DNA of 64,000 bases from Tuberibacillus sp. Marseille-P3662. Lineage in GTDB: Bacteria > Bacillota > Bacilli > Bacillales > Sporolactobacillaceae. The DNA is taken from positions 372,001 to 436,000 of the forward strand of contig NZ_FXBS01000006.1 of NCBI RefSeq assembly GCF_900178005.1, read 5' to 3'. This document shows, one piece after another, positions 44,234 through 53,706 of the stretch; positions within the stretch are counted from its first letter, which is position 1, and every line of letters starts with the position of its first letter. The position numbers and the translations under genes were made by a program. The notes under the pieces were generated by a model, which was not told where the DNA came from, did not search any database, and saw only the letters and a program-made list of their open reading frames with translations.

Positions 44234-45301
44234 ATGCGATTTAAAAATAAGTCATGGTTAGCGGCGTTAGTTCTAATTTGCTCGGTGGTCCTATCGGGTT
44301 GTGTTTTCCAAGATGAAGACGCCGGCAACATTAAGCCAAAACCAGATGTAGATGTGGTTAAAAAGGATGATAAGAATCAGGCGACAAGTGATTCGTCTGC
44401 TAAAAAAGAGGATACAGCAACGGCCAAACGTCAACTCTATTTGGTAGACAAAAATGGCCATGTCAGTCCGCAAATTGTTCAGTTGCCTGTTCCTGAGTCC
44501 AATACCGTAGCTGAACAGGTTGTTAAAAATCTTGTGATTGATGGCCCCGTTAGCAATAAGGTACCTGATGGTTTTCGGGCAACATTGCCAGCAGGAACGC
44601 AGGTCAACGGAATTAATATTAAAGAAGACGGTACAGCCGTTGTCGATTTATCATCAGAATTCAAGAACTATAAGGCAGAAAATGAGGATAAAATTTTGCA
44701 ATCAATGGCATGGTCATTAACGCAATTTGATTCCATTGACAAAGTTAAACTTCGCGTTGACGGCGTTGCTTTAAAAACAGCGCCCCGCAATAAAACCCCG
44801 ATTGCGGATGGAATCACAAGAGCAGATGGGATTAACACTCAATTGGGAAATGTCACAGATGTGACCAACAGTGACAGTGTAACGGTCTACTATATGGCGC
44901 AGAACAAAGACGATTTTTATTACGTTCCTGTGACACAAAGAGTCCAAATGGATGAAAGCACGAGTGAAGCCGCTGCAGCTGTTAAAGCGATGACCAATGG
45001 TCCTGTAGGCACTAAGGGATTGTTATCACCTTTTGGCGATCGTGTTGAATTGGCGTCTAAGCCGGTTGTGAAAGATGGGGTCTTGACTTTGAATTTCAAT
45101 TCTGAATTTTATACAGATCCTAAAACAAAAACCGTTAGTGGCCAAGCAGTGGACACACTCGCCCTATCCTTAATCAAAAATGAATCAAATGTGAAAAAAC
45201 TTTCCATTAAAGTTGAAGGCAGTCAAAAAGTCACGACAGAATCCGGTCAAAAGCTGACGGAACCTGTAACGGTTCCATCTGTTAACAAAATGGGTGTATA
45301 A
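44234..45301 (+). CDS. gerM: GerM, sporulation/germination lipoprotein
   Basis: A 355-residue lipoprotein. A basic N-terminus and hydrophobic stretch end in the lipobox LSGC with C23 as lipid anchor. A charged, disordered linker (about 30-65) precedes two GerMN domains (about 75-190 and 215-340); NGPVGTKGLLSPFG is typical of the repeat. In B. subtilis GerM acts in engulfment and spore germination, on the mother-cell side of the SpoIIQ-AH channel. SigE control is expected; no convincing SigE promoter was found. AGAGGAGGG precedes the ATG. Confidence 0.93.
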   Translation: MRFKNKSWLAALVLICSVVLSGCVFQDEDAGNIKPKPDVDVVKKDDKNQATSDSSAKKEDTATAKRQLYLVDKNGHVSPQIVQLPVPESNTVAEQVVKNLVIDGPVSNKVPDGFRATLPAGTQVNGINIKEDGTAVVDLSSEFKNYKAENEDKILQSMAWSLTQFDSIDKVKLRVDGVALKTAPRNKTPIADGITRADGINTQLGNVTDVTNSDSVTVYYMAQNKDDFYYVPVTQRVQMDESTSEAAAAVKAMTNGPVGTKGLLSPFGDRVELASKPVVKDGVLTLNFNSEFYTDPKTKTVSGQAVDTLALSLIKNESNVKKLSIKVEGSQKVTTESGQKLTEPVTVPSVNKMGV

Positions 45302-45332
45302 GAAATGAAGCACCTAAATATGTTATATTTAT

Positions 45333-45357
45333 AGAGGTGGCTTAAGCCACCTCTTTT
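45333..45357 (+). terminator. Terminator between gerM and rph
   Basis: Perfect arms AGAGGTGGC (45333-45341) and GCCACCTCT (45346-45354) with loop TTAA and a short T tail. rph starts only 24 bases later. Confidence 0.8.
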
Positions 45358-45381
45358 CATATTAAGTTTAGGAGGACTAAC

Positions 45382-46119
45382 ATGAGGGTAGATGAACGAA
45401 CGTATAATCAATTAAGACATGTACATATTGAGCCGGATTTTGTTATCCATCCTGAGGGATCGGTATTAATAACGTTTGGACAAACGAAGGTGATTTGCAA
45501 CGCCTCAATTGAGGATCGGGTGCCGCCGTTTATGCGTGGAAAAGGTAAAGGCTGGGTCGCAGCGGAATATAGTATGCTGCCGCGAGCAACGCAACAAAGA
45601 AATATTCGTGAAGCGGCCAAGGGGAAAATTGGTGGCAGAACGATGGAAATTCAAAGATTGATTGGTCGTTCATTACGTTCCGTGGTTGATTTATCGTTAA
45701 CTGGTGAGCGAACGATTTGGATAGATTGCGATGTGATTCAAGCTGACGGAGGAACACGGACTGCAGCGATCACTGGCGGATTTGTAGCTATGGTACTGGC
45801 TTTGAAACGTGCTGTGGCCAACAAAAAAATATCTCAGATGCCGGTTAAATCGTATCTTGCTGCGGTGTCTACGGGTGTACATGCCAAACATGGCACCATT
45901 CTTGATCTTTGCTATGACGAAGATTCAACGGCAGACGTTGATATGAATGTCGTCATGACGGAAGACGGAGATTTTGTTGAATTGCAGGGGACAGGTGAAG
46001 AGGCTACTTTTTCCCGGCAGCAGATGGATGATATGCTGGTTTTAGCTGAAAAGGGCATCAAGGAACTGATCAGTTATCAAAAAGAAATTACAGGTCCTCT
46101 TGACGGTGATGCGAAATGA
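45382..46119 (+). CDS. rph: Ribonuclease PH
   Basis: A 245-residue phosphorolytic 3'-5' exoribonuclease. Family motifs [37 protein letters not shown] and [19 protein letters not shown] are present; the last carries the phosphate and metal residues. It trims tRNA 3' ends. TTAGGAGGA precedes ATG. The stop overlaps the next start (ATGA). A terminator sits just upstream, so expression needs read-through from gerM or a promoter embedded in that region. Confidence 0.96.
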   Translation: MRVDERTYNQLRHVHIEPDFVIHPEGSVLITFGQTKVICNASIEDRVPPFMRGKGKGWVAAEYSMLPRATQQRNIREAAKGKIGGRTMEIQRLIGRSLRSVVDLSLTGERTIWIDCDVIQADGGTRTAAITGGFVAMVLALKRAVANKKISQMPVKSYLAAVSTGVHAKHGTILDLCYDEDSTADVDMNVVMTEDGDFVELQGTGEEATFSRQQMDDMLVLAEKGIKELISYQKEITGPLDGDAK

Positions 46120-46706
46120 CAGGTGTTATCATTGCCTCAAGTAATCAAGGAAAGATAGCTGAGTTTAGGGATTTGTTGGGAGTCGATTTTCACCCGCTTA
46201 GTGAGATGCCCGATCCGATTGAGGTTGAAGAAACGGGGACAACGTTTCACGCCAACGCCCGACTCAAGGCTGAAACAATTGCTGAACGGTATGGCACTGT
46301 AACGTTGGCTGATGATTCCGGTTTAGTTGTCGACGCTTTAGATGGTAGACCGGGCGTGTATTCAGCGCGCTATGCTGGTGAAGAGAAGAATGACAGGCGG
46401 AATCTTGAGAAAGTGTTAAGTGAATTAAAAGGTGTTCCAAAGGAAAAGCGAACCGCCCGCTTTTATTGTGTCATTGCCTTGTCGATTCCTGGTGGGACAA
46501 CCCATTTTGCGACTGGAACTTGTGAAGGATATATCATTCATCAACCGACAGGAACCCATGGGTTTGGTTATGACCCAATATTTTATGTCCCTGAACAAAT
46601 GAAGACATTGGCAGAATTGACAAGCGATCAAAAAAACAAAATCAGCCATCGAGCAGAAGCGATGCAAGATTTGAAGAAACATTGGCAAGAGTGGATGGAG
46701 GGATAG
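46116..46706 (+). CDS. ysnA: Non-canonical purine NTP pyrophosphatase (RdgB/HAM1)
   Basis: A 196-residue Ham1-like enzyme. The start [17 protein letters not shown] is the substrate-binding S-N-x-K motif; [27 protein letters not shown] and [15 protein letters not shown] are also characteristic. It hydrolyses ITP, dITP and XTP to keep them out of nucleic acids. Four-base overlap with rph shows coupling. The next gene starts 2 bases after its stop. Confidence 0.95.
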   Translation: MTGVIIASSNQGKIAEFRDLLGVDFHPLSEMPDPIEVEETGTTFHANARLKAETIAERYGTVTLADDSGLVVDALDGRPGVYSARYAGEEKNDRRNLEKVLSELKGVPKEKRTARFYCVIALSIPGGTTHFATGTCEGYIIHQPTGTHGFGYDPIFYVPEQMKTLAELTSDQKNKISHRAEAMQDLKKHWQEWMEG

Positions 46707-46708
46707 CA

Positions 46709-47227
46709 GTGAAGCTTTTATTAACGAGTGACAGTCATGGTATGGAAGATGAATTATTGACGCTATATGACCGGCACAAGGATGATGTCTCTGATTATCT
46801 TCATGCGGGCGATTCGGAACGGCAGCCTGATAGTCCGGAAATGAAACCATACAAGGCTGTTCAAGGGAACTGTGATTTTCCAGACGGTGCTTATCCAAAC
46901 CATAGGGTTGAATCCTATGGTGACCATCGTTTACTTATTACTCACGGACATCTGTATCGGATTAAGATGACTGCAATGCCATTGTATTATAAGGCACAGG
47001 AAACTGAATCTACAATTGTTTGCCATGGTCATTCTCATGTTGCTGGTGCGTATCAAGAAGGGGGCGTCATCTTCATCAATCCCGGCAGTTTAAGATTGCC
47101 GAGAGAGCGTCCAGAACAGACTTATGCCATACTAGACATTCAGGAAAGCAAGGTATCCATTCAATTTCTTAATATTGATGGGGATGAGGTTTCCGATCTT
47201 TCTTGCCAATTTGAATTAAGAACTTAA
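46709..47227 (+). CDS. ysnB: YfcE/MJ0936-type metallophosphoesterase
   Basis: A 172-residue calcineurin-like phosphoesterase. Metal-ligand motifs are LLTSDSHG, LHAGDSE, VQGNCDF, ITHGHLY and CHGHSHV. It is similar in size to B. subtilis YsnB; physiological substrate is unknown (family members act on phosphodiesters in vitro). GTG 46709 follows GGAGGGA at 46697-46703. It is the last gene of the rph-ysnA-ysnB group. Confidence 0.9.
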   Translation: MKLLLTSDSHGMEDELLTLYDRHKDDVSDYLHAGDSERQPDSPEMKPYKAVQGNCDFPDGAYPNHRVESYGDHRLLITHGHLYRIKMTAMPLYYKAQETESTIVCHGHSHVAGAYQEGGVIFINPGSLRLPRERPEQTYAILDIQESKVSIQFLNIDGDEVSDLSCQFELRT

Positions 47228-47234
47228 AAATAGG

Positions 47235-47263
47235 TTGACATACTGACGAAGTTTAGGTATATT
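47235..47263 (+). promoter_or_regulatory. SigA promoter of the tRNA pair
   Basis: TTGACA (47235-47240), 17 bases, then TATATT (47258-47263). A leader of about 110 bases precedes tRNA-Gly. Confidence 0.85.
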
Positions 47264-47381
47264 AATAATTGTCGCTGTTACAGCATGCGCGCGCGTTGCT
47301 ATTGCGATTGAAGAAAGTTGCACAGCACAACGATGAAAATTTAGCAAGGAAGCCAATTCGACGTAGTGAAATTTTCAATAA

Positions 47382-47455
47382 GCGGGTGTAGTTTAGTGGT
47401 AAAACAAGAGCCTTCCAAGCTCTGGTCGTGGGTTCGATTCCCATCACCCGCTCCA
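47382..47455 (+). tRNA. tRNA-Gly (anticodon TCC)
   Basis: Acceptor arms GCGGGTG (47382-47388) and CACCCGC (47445-47451) pair fully. The anticodon loop is CTTCCAA with TCC, in stem AGAGC/GCTCT; the T loop is TTCGATT. CCA is encoded at 47453-47455. Confidence 0.96.
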
Positions 47456-47501
47456 TTTATTTGTTTAAAAACGTCTGTGTATAAAAATGATGTAATGGTA
47501 T

Positions 47502-47575
47502 GTCCCAGTAGCTCAGTAGGATAGAGCAACAGCCTTCTAAGCTGTGGGTCGCAGGTTCGAATCCTGCCTGGGACA
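47502..47575 (+). tRNA. tRNA-Arg (anticodon TCT)
   Basis: Acceptor arms GTCCCAG (47502-47508) and CTGGGAC (47568-47574) pair fully. The anticodon loop is CTTCTAA with TCT; the T arm is GCAGGTTCGAATCCTGC. CCA is not encoded, unlike the neighbouring tRNA-Gly. Confidence 0.96.
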
Positions 47576-47581
47576 CTAGTC

Positions 47582-47633
47582 AAAAACGCCTTCCATATCA
47601 GATTGATATCTGATATGGAAGGCGTTTTTTTGT
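47582..47633 (+). terminator. Very long hairpin terminator after the tRNA pair
   Basis: Perfect 22-base arms (47582-47603 and 47608-47629) around a 4-base loop TGAT, ending in T7. The reverse strand also ends in a T5. Confidence 0.92.
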
Positions 47634-47647
47634 ATGTCTATTTTAAC

Positions 47648-47677
47648 TTGCCATGTTTTTTTCTTTCCTGCTAAACT
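47648..47677 (+). promoter_or_regulatory. Possible promoter of the TPR gene
   Basis: TTGCCA (47648-47653) and TAAACT (47672-47677) with 18 bases between them, about 30 bases before the start. Confidence 0.45.
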
Positions 47678-47707
47678 ATAGAAAGCAATTGGAAAGAGGC
47701 GATGTCT

Positions 47708-48724
47708 GTGGCTGAACATGATCAGGATAATGTAATCCCGTTTCCTAATCTTGAAGACAAGCTTTTGAATAAAGCAATAGACCTCATGCAGAACAAACAT
47801 TATCAGGAGGCTTTGCCGTTATTTGAACAGCTACATTCCGTTAATGATCATCATTCGCAAGCGGCCTATGGTTTGGCGGTCTGTTATGTGGAATTGGGAG
47901 CATACGAGGAAGCGCGAAATTTGACGCAGGACATGTTGAAAACAGATACAGGAAATTATTATGATGTGCTCCAGCTTCATCTAACGGTTCTTATTCAGCA
48001 ACGACAATACCGGGAGGCTGCTCAATATATAAGAGCTGTTATTGATGAAGAAGAGGTTCCTGTCGATATACGTCAAACTTTGAATCAGTTGGCTTATTTT
48101 GCTGAACAACGAATGAATGAACCGGGTCAAGTTGATGAATCATCGAAAGCACCAGATGGTATTTCCTATGATACCATGTCAGTTGATATTGACCGCTTAT
48201 TAAATGGTGATAGACAAGATCAATGGTTAGGTGTACGTCGCGCGTTCGAGCATTTAAATCCGCTGGTTTTGGAAAAAATTCTAGCTTTCTTAACTTGGGA
48301 ACAGGGGGATCCTTTTTTAAAAAGCAGTATTATTAAGGAATTGAAGCATGTTGGTTATAATGATCCTGTTAATATTTACAAATTAGGTCAAACTTGGACG
48401 ATCAATCCTTCACAGGATGAAGATTGCTATGAGAAGCTTCAGGTGGCGGTGACCGAAGTACTGCAGACGTGGCTTGAATCAGAGAATCCTGTTTTTTATC
48501 AACAGGCTTTGCAAGTTTGGGAGCATTTTATGATCGGCGTCTTTCCCGTGACCCTTGCGCCTGAAAATTCGTTGGTATGGGCTTTAGCTGTCATGGATTA
48601 TACGCACCAAGTCAACGGTGTTGAATATGAGCGCCAGCGATTTTACGATCAATCTAATGTTGATTTCACTGAGACCGATGTTGATCAAGCGTTAGAGAAG
48701 CTTAGGGAAATAGAGGAGCATTAA
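47708..48724 (+). CDS. ysoA: TPR-repeat protein (YsoA-like)
   Basis: A 338-residue soluble protein with N-terminal tetratricopeptide repeats (about residues 15-135: KAIDLMQNKHYQEALPLFEQL, AAYGLAVCYVELGAYEEARN). The C-terminal 180 residues have no motif I recognise. It matches B. subtilis YsoA by position upstream of tig; function is unknown. GTG 47708 lies 8 bases after AAAGAGG; ATG 47702 is only 2 bases away from it and less likely. Confidence 0.85.
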   Translation: MAEHDQDNVIPFPNLEDKLLNKAIDLMQNKHYQEALPLFEQLHSVNDHHSQAAYGLAVCYVELGAYEEARNLTQDMLKTDTGNYYDVLQLHLTVLIQQRQYREAAQYIRAVIDEEEVPVDIRQTLNQLAYFAEQRMNEPGQVDESSKAPDGISYDTMSVDIDRLLNGDRQDQWLGVRRAFEHLNPLVLEKILAFLTWEQGDPFLKSSIIKELKHVGYNDPVNIYKLGQTWTINPSQDEDCYEKLQVAVTEVLQTWLESENPVFYQQALQVWEHFMIGVFPVTLAPENSLVWALAVMDYTHQVNGVEYERQRFYDQSNVDFTETDVDQALEKLREIEEH

Positions 48725-48758
48725 AACGTAAGTATGAATAGCATCTCTGATTTTAGTT

Positions 48759-48787
48759 TTTAAAACTATTATTTGTTATGTTATACT
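48759..48787 (+). promoter_or_regulatory. Promoter of tig
   Basis: TTTAAA (48759-48764), 17 bases, then TATACT (48782-48787) with the extended TG-n. Confidence 0.6.
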
Positions 48788-48851
48788 AAAATGGTTGTGA
48801 AACAATGTGCGCAAAATTAAGTATGAACATAGATGTTGGAGGTAAGAATAT

Positions 48852-50204
48852 ATGGATGTAAATGCAAATTGGGAAAAACAAGAGGGCAACCAAGGTGTCC
48901 TTACTTTCGAAGTGAGTGCGGATGAATTCAATGACGCATTGGATCAAGCTTTCAAAAAGGTTGTTAAAGACGTTAACGTACCGGGATTCCGTAAAGGTAA
49001 AGTCCCGCGGTTCATTTTTGAACAACGCTTTGGTGTTGAGTCACTTTATCAAGATGCCGTTGACATTGTTTTACCACATGCTTATTCGCACGCGGTTGAA
49101 GATGCGGGTATTGAACCTGTCGACCGTCCGGATGTTGACATAGATGGTGACATTGAAAAAGGTCAAAAAGTTTCATTTAAAGCGAACGTTACGGTTAAGC
49201 CGGAAGCTGAACTTGGGGAATATAAAGGTCTTGAGGTTGAAGAGCAGGACACTGAAGTTACTGATGAAGAAGTTGATCAGGAAATCAGCCAACTTCAAGA
49301 ACGTTATGCAGAATTGGCTGTCAAAGAAGACGGCGCCATTGAAAACGGTGATACTGCCGTTATGGATTTCGAAGGTTTTGTAGATGGTGAAGCGTTTGAA
49401 GGCGGTCAAGCGGAAAACTATTCTCTTGAAATTGGATCTAATCAATTCATCCCTGGTTTTGAAGAACAACTCATTGGTATGCAAACCGGCGGTGAAAAAG
49501 ATGTTGTTGTCACATTCCCTGAAGATTATCATGCTGAAGAATTAAAGGGGAAAGAAGCGACATTTAAAGTGAAAGTTCATGAAATCAAGACTAAAGAACT
49601 GCCAGAACTTGATGATGAATTTGCAAAAGATGTCGACGAAGAAGTTGAGACGTTCGATGAACTCAAAACCAAGACAAAGAACCGGCTACAAGAACAAAAG
49701 GACACAACCGCAGATACCAATCGCCGTGACGCTGTTGTTGAACAAGCCACAGCGAATGCCAGCATCGAAGTCCCTGAAGCCATGATTGACAGCGAATTGG
49801 ATCGTATGGTTCAAGAGTTTGAACAACGCATTCAATCCCAAGGTATTACAATGGATATGTATTATCAATTTGCTGGAACTGATAAAGACGGTTTACGTGA
49901 ACAAATGAAAGATGACGCTGAAAAACGCGTTCGCGCGAATTTAACGCTTGAGGCGATTGCCGAAGCCGAAAATATTGAGGTTAGCGAAGACGAAGTCGAA
50001 GATGAACTTAAGCAAATGTCTGAAAGCTATAATATTGAAGTCGATCAAATCAAACAAATGCTGCAAATGCAAGGTGGCACCGATGCGCTTAAAGGTGATT
50101 TGAAAACCCGAAAAGCGATTGACTTATTGCTTGAGCATAGTCAAGTGGTTGAACCAAAATCCTCCGATGATGCCACCGTTGAAGCTGAAGCGACAGAAGA
50201 ATAA
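48852..50204 (+). CDS. tig: Trigger factor
   Basis: A 450-residue chaperone. The ribosome-binding signature is [16 protein letters not shown] near residue 45. The FKBP-type prolyl isomerase domain covers about 165-245 ([31 protein letters not shown]). The C-terminal chaperone arms follow. The acidic tail ([14 protein letters not shown]) is usual. It meets nascent chains at the ribosome exit. GGAGG precedes the ATG. Located upstream of clpX as in most Bacillales. Confidence 0.97.
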   Translation: MDVNANWEKQEGNQGVLTFEVSADEFNDALDQAFKKVVKDVNVPGFRKGKVPRFIFEQRFGVESLYQDAVDIVLPHAYSHAVEDAGIEPVDRPDVDIDGDIEKGQKVSFKANVTVKPEAELGEYKGLEVEEQDTEVTDEEVDQEISQLQERYAELAVKEDGAIENGDTAVMDFEGFVDGEAFEGGQAENYSLEIGSNQFIPGFEEQLIGMQTGGEKDVVVTFPEDYHAEELKGKEATFKVKVHEIKTKELPELDDEFAKDVDEEVETFDELKTKTKNRLQEQKDTTADTNRRDAVVEQATANASIEVPEAMIDSELDRMVQEFEQRIQSQGITMDMYYQFAGTDKDGLREQMKDDAEKRVRANLTLEAIAEAENIEVSEDEVEDELKQMSESYNIEVDQIKQMLQMQGGTDALKGDLKTRKAIDLLLEHSQVVEPKSSDDATVEAEATEE

Positions 50205-50227
50205 TGACCGACTTAACAAAAAAATAA

Positions 50228-50242
50228 TTGCACACGTTGTGC
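50228..50242. repeat. Small perfect hairpin in the tig-clpX gap
   Basis: TGCACA-CGT-TGTGCA, a 6-base stem with a 3-base loop, immediately before the tig terminator. Confidence 0.5.
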
Positions 50243-50245
50243 ATC

Positions 50246-50280
50246 TTAAGAAACAAGGCTCGTTACGTGCCTTGTTTCTT
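50246..50280. terminator. Terminator after tig
   Basis: Perfect 13-base arms (50246-50258 and 50268-50280) with a 9-base loop. No T run follows, though the right arm itself is T-rich. Confidence 0.65.
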
Positions 50281-50340
50281 ACAACATATTCTCTTTAATC
50301 ATTTTCATGAACGATACATAAAAATATAAAGGTAATTATT

Positions 50341-50369
50341 TTATCATCACCAATGTTTTGTGATACAAT
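50341..50369 (+). promoter_or_regulatory. Promoter of clpX
   Basis: TTATCA (50341-50346), 17 bases, then TACAAT (50364-50369) with an extended TG-n. The leader is about 137 bases. A TTGACA at about 50419 has no good -10 at 17 bases. Confidence 0.6.
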
Positions 50370-50512
50370 GCGTACATAACAAAGGCAAAAGACCCATAAG
50401 ATGTGTAGTACACTAATCTTGACAAAAACATAAATTCGTTTGATTGTAAATAAAGTTTCATACTCAAGCAATGTTGGATTGCTTAACACTTGTACGTATT
50501 AGGGGTGAAAAC

Positions 50513-51781
50513 ATGTTTAAATTTAATGAAGAAAAAGGACAATTGAAATGTTCCTTTTGTGGAAAGACTCAGGATCAAGTCCGTAAGCTCGTTGCTGGAC
50601 CAGGTGTTTATATCTGTGATGAATGTATAGAATTGTGTACAGAAATCGTTGAAGAAGAACTTGGTGTTGAAGAGGAAACAGAGTTTAAAGACCTTCCAAA
50701 ACCGCAGGAAATTCGCAACATTCTTGAAGATTATGTCATTGGCCAAGATGAAGCCAAAAAGAATTTATCAGTGGCTGTCTATAATCACTATAAACGTGTC
50801 AATGCTACGCAGAAGAGTGATGATGTCGAGTTATCAAAAAGTAACATCGTGATGATGGGTCCAACCGGTAGCGGTAAAACATTATTGGCGCAAACCATGG
50901 CACGTATCTTGAATGTCCCGTTTGCGATTGCGGATGCCACGTCCCTTACAGAAGCTGGTTATGTTGGTGAAGACGTTGAGAACATTTTGCTCAAACTCAT
51001 CCAAGCGGCCGATTATGACGTTGAAAAAGCCGAAAAAGGGATTATTTACATTGATGAAATCGATAAAGTTGCCCGGAAGTCTGAGAATCCTTCCATTACC
51101 CGGGATGTTTCCGGTGAGGGTGTTCAGCAAGCGTTGTTAAAGATTATTGAAGGTGCAACTGCCAGTGTCCCCCCTCAAGGCGGGCGTAAACATCCACACC
51201 AAGAATTTATCCAAATCGATACAACGAATATTCTATTTATTTGCGGCGGAGCCTTTGATGGAATTGAACAGATTGTCAAACGCCGTCTTGGTAAGAAAGT
51301 TATTGGCTTTGGTGCTGATTCGAAGCAACAAAATATGGATCGTGATGATTTCCTTAAACGGGTCCTCCCTGAAGACTTACTTAAATATGGCTTGATTCCA
51401 GAATTTATCGGTCGTCTTCCTGTCGTGTCAAGTTTGGAAGAGCTTGATGAGGAAGCCCTTGTTGAAATTCTTACTCAACCAAAGAATGCGCTTGTTAAGC
51501 AATACAAAAAATTACTGGAACTTGACGATGTTGAGCTTGAATTCCAGGATGAAGCGCTTCGGGCCATCGCTCGAGAGGGTATTGAAAGGAAAACAGGTGC
51601 CAGGGGTCTGAGATCCATTATTGAAGGTATCATGCTTGATGTGATGTATGATTTACCTTCAAGAGATGATATTGAAAAATGCATTATTACAAAAGATACT
51701 GTTGAAGGTAATACACGCCCGACTTTGGTTATGGATGACGGTACTGTTATTGAAAATGAAACACCAAAGGAAAGTGCATAA
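50513..51781 (+). CDS. clpX: ClpX, ATP-binding subunit of the ClpXP protease
   Basis: A 422-residue unfoldase. The zinc-binding domain uses C13, C16, C35 and C38. The AAA+ domain has Walker A GPTGSGKT, Walker B IIYIDEID, pore-loop GYVGED and the IGF loop for ClpP contact in [10 protein letters not shown]. It unfolds proteins for ClpP. ATG 50513 follows AGGGGTG; a TTG at 50471 has no site. A strong terminator follows. clpP is not in the window. Confidence 0.97.
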   Translation: MFKFNEEKGQLKCSFCGKTQDQVRKLVAGPGVYICDECIELCTEIVEEELGVEEETEFKDLPKPQEIRNILEDYVIGQDEAKKNLSVAVYNHYKRVNATQKSDDVELSKSNIVMMGPTGSGKTLLAQTMARILNVPFAIADATSLTEAGYVGEDVENILLKLIQAADYDVEKAEKGIIYIDEIDKVARKSENPSITRDVSGEGVQQALLKIIEGATASVPPQGGRKHPHQEFIQIDTTNILFICGGAFDGIEQIVKRRLGKKVIGFGADSKQQNMDRDDFLKRVLPEDLLKYGLIPEFIGRLPVVSSLEELDEEALVEILTQPKNALVKQYKKLLELDDVELEFQDEALRAIAREGIERKTGARGLRSIIEGIMLDVMYDLPSRDDIEKCIITKDTVEGNTRPTLVMDDGTVIENETPKESA

Positions 51782-51796
51782 GAGAATCAATAGGCG

Positions 51797-51834
51797 ACGG
51801 CTGTCCCAGAATACGGGGACAGCCGTTTTTTTTT
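51797..51834 (+). terminator. Terminator after clpX
   Basis: Eleven-base GC-rich arms (51797-51807, 51816-51826) followed by T9. Confidence 0.92.
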
Positions 51835-51957
51835 GAGGCAGTGTTTTTAATCCACTAATTTCTGAATGAACCCGTCCATTAACTTTCGAAGTTTTGTTTA
51901 GTCTAAGGGATGTTCGGAGACACTATGCGCAGAAGACGACTTCAGGAGGTATGGACA

Positions 51958-53622
51958 TTGAACTGGACATCGGTACTGTTGATTGTACAGTTATTTTTTG
52001 GTGTGATTATCGGCCTTTATTTTTGGAATCTCCTTAAAAATCAACGGACGCAAAAAGTATCTATTGATAAAGAATCCAAGAAAGAAATGGAACAATTGCG
52101 TAAGTTACGAAGTATATCTTTGACGGAGCCATTAGCTGAACGCGTCCGCCCCCAAGGCATGGACGATATTGTCGGTCAGCAGGATGGCATTGAAACGTTG
52201 CGTGCCGCTCTATGTGGGGCCAATCCCCAGCATGTACTGATTTATGGTCCCCCAGGGGTAGGTAAAACTGCAGCTGCCAGGTTGGTTTTGGAAGAAGCGA
52301 AGAGAAACTTTCAATCACCATTCCAAAGAGATGCTGTGTTTGTTGAACTAGACGCAACCACAGCTCGTTTTGATGAAAGAGGTATCGCAGATCCTTTGAT
52401 TGGTTCAGTCCATGACCCGATTTACCAAGGTGCTGGAGCTATGGGGCAGGCCGGCATACCACAGCCGAAGCAAGGCGCCGTTACACATGCTCATGGTGGC
52501 ATGCTATTTATTGATGAGATCGGTGAACTGCATCCTATTCAAATGAATAAGCTGTTAAAAGTATTAGAAGATCGGAAAGTTTATCTGGAAAGTGCGTATT
52601 ATAATGAAGAAAACAACCAAATTCCAGATCATATTCATGACATTTTTCAAAAAGGACTTCCTGCCGATTTTCGAATGATCGGGGCGACAACGCGTTCACC
52701 GGAGGATATTCCACCTGCAATTCGTTCCCGCTGCTTAGAAGTTTACTTTAATGAACTGTCAAATAACGATATTCAACAGATTTCTAAAAAGGCAGCTAAT
52801 AAACTGCAGATTCGTCTCAATGACGCTTGTATCAATAAGATCTCAGAGTATGCTAAAAGTGGTCGTGAAGCGGTTAATATTATGCAAATCGCTGCTGGTA
52901 TTGCCATGTCACGGAAGTCAGAACATATAGAAGAAGCTGATGTTGAATGGGTTATTCACTCCAGTCAACTGCCTCCTAAGCCCAACAAAAAGGTTCATAA
53001 TGAACCAGTTGTTGGTTTAGTAAATGGACTGGCTGTATATGGTCCTAATCGAGGAGCGTTACTTGATATTGAAGTGACAGCAACGAAAGGCCGTAAAGGC
53101 AGCCTAACGATCACAGGCATTGTTGAAGAAGAATCGATGGGGTCGAACAGCAAATCAATTAGGCGTAAGAGTCTTATCAAAAGTTCGGTTGAGAATGTAT
53201 TGACAGTCCTCAACCAAATGGGTGTTCGTGCCCATCAATATCACTTACATGTGAACTTTCCAGGAGGAGCCCCTGTCGATGGTCCGTCAGCAGGGATAGC
53301 AATTGCCACGGCTGTCTACTCGGCAATCAAAAATAGACCTATTCAAAATACTGTTGCTATGACGGGTGAATTGAGTATTCATGGTGCAGTAAAACCGATT
53401 GGCGGTGTAGTTGCCAAAGCTCAAGCTGCAAAGGATGCTGGTGCAAAAACGGTGATTATTCCGGAAGACAATCAGCAGGCCATCCTTCAAAACATTGAAG
53501 GTATTCAAATTATCGCTGCCAGTCGTCTAACGGATGTTCTGACCCATGCTTTGGCACCCTCTTCTGAGGATGAAAGCAGTATACCTGCGAGTCAATTTCA
53601 ATCATCGCGAGAATCCGTTTAA
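51958..53622 (+). CDS. lonB: LonB, forespore-type ATP-dependent protease
   Basis: A 554-residue Lon-like protease with an N-terminal membrane span (LLIVQLFFGVIIGLYFWNLL), an AAA+ domain (Walker [10 protein letters not shown]) and a C-terminal Lon protease domain with the S444-K487 dyad. It lacks the long N-terminal domain of LonA. In B. subtilis it is SigF-dependent and acts in the forespore; I saw no clear SigF promoter here. TTG 51958 lies 8 bases after AGGAGG and reproduces the family start; ATG 51910 would add 16 residues that include the ribosome site. Confidence 0.95.
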   Translation: MNWTSVLLIVQLFFGVIIGLYFWNLLKNQRTQKVSIDKESKKEMEQLRKLRSISLTEPLAERVRPQGMDDIVGQQDGIETLRAALCGANPQHVLIYGPPGVGKTAAARLVLEEAKRNFQSPFQRDAVFVELDATTARFDERGIADPLIGSVHDPIYQGAGAMGQAGIPQPKQGAVTHAHGGMLFIDEIGELHPIQMNKLLKVLEDRKVYLESAYYNEENNQIPDHIHDIFQKGLPADFRMIGATTRSPEDIPPAIRSRCLEVYFNELSNNDIQQISKKAANKLQIRLNDACINKISEYAKSGREAVNIMQIAAGIAMSRKSEHIEEADVEWVIHSSQLPPKPNKKVHNEPVVGLVNGLAVYGPNRGALLDIEVTATKGRKGSLTITGIVEEESMGSNSKSIRRKSLIKSSVENVLTVLNQMGVRAHQYHLHVNFPGGAPVDGPSAGIAIATAVYSAIKNRPIQNTVAMTGELSIHGAVKPIGGVVAKAQAAKDAGAKTVIIPEDNQQAILQNIEGIQIIAASRLTDVLTHALAPSSEDESSIPASQFQSSRESV

Positions 53623-53694
53623 GGTTGCCTATAGTTAGACAAGCCACATTCATTTAAGATAGAATTGAACGGAATACTTGAAAATGGAGGTGTT

Positions 53695-53706
53695 ATGGCC
53701 CTGTGA
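53695..53706 (+). other. Three-codon leader frame overlapping the lonA start
   Basis: ATG GCC CTG TGA begins 4 bases after GGAGG (53686-53690). Its stop overlaps the GTG start of lonA (GTGA). It may act as a translational leader or be chance. Confidence 0.35.

Noticed and set aside
51910-51957. LonB start at ATG 51910
   Set aside because: The AGGAGG would then lie inside the coding region; TTG 51958 reproduces the known LonB start.
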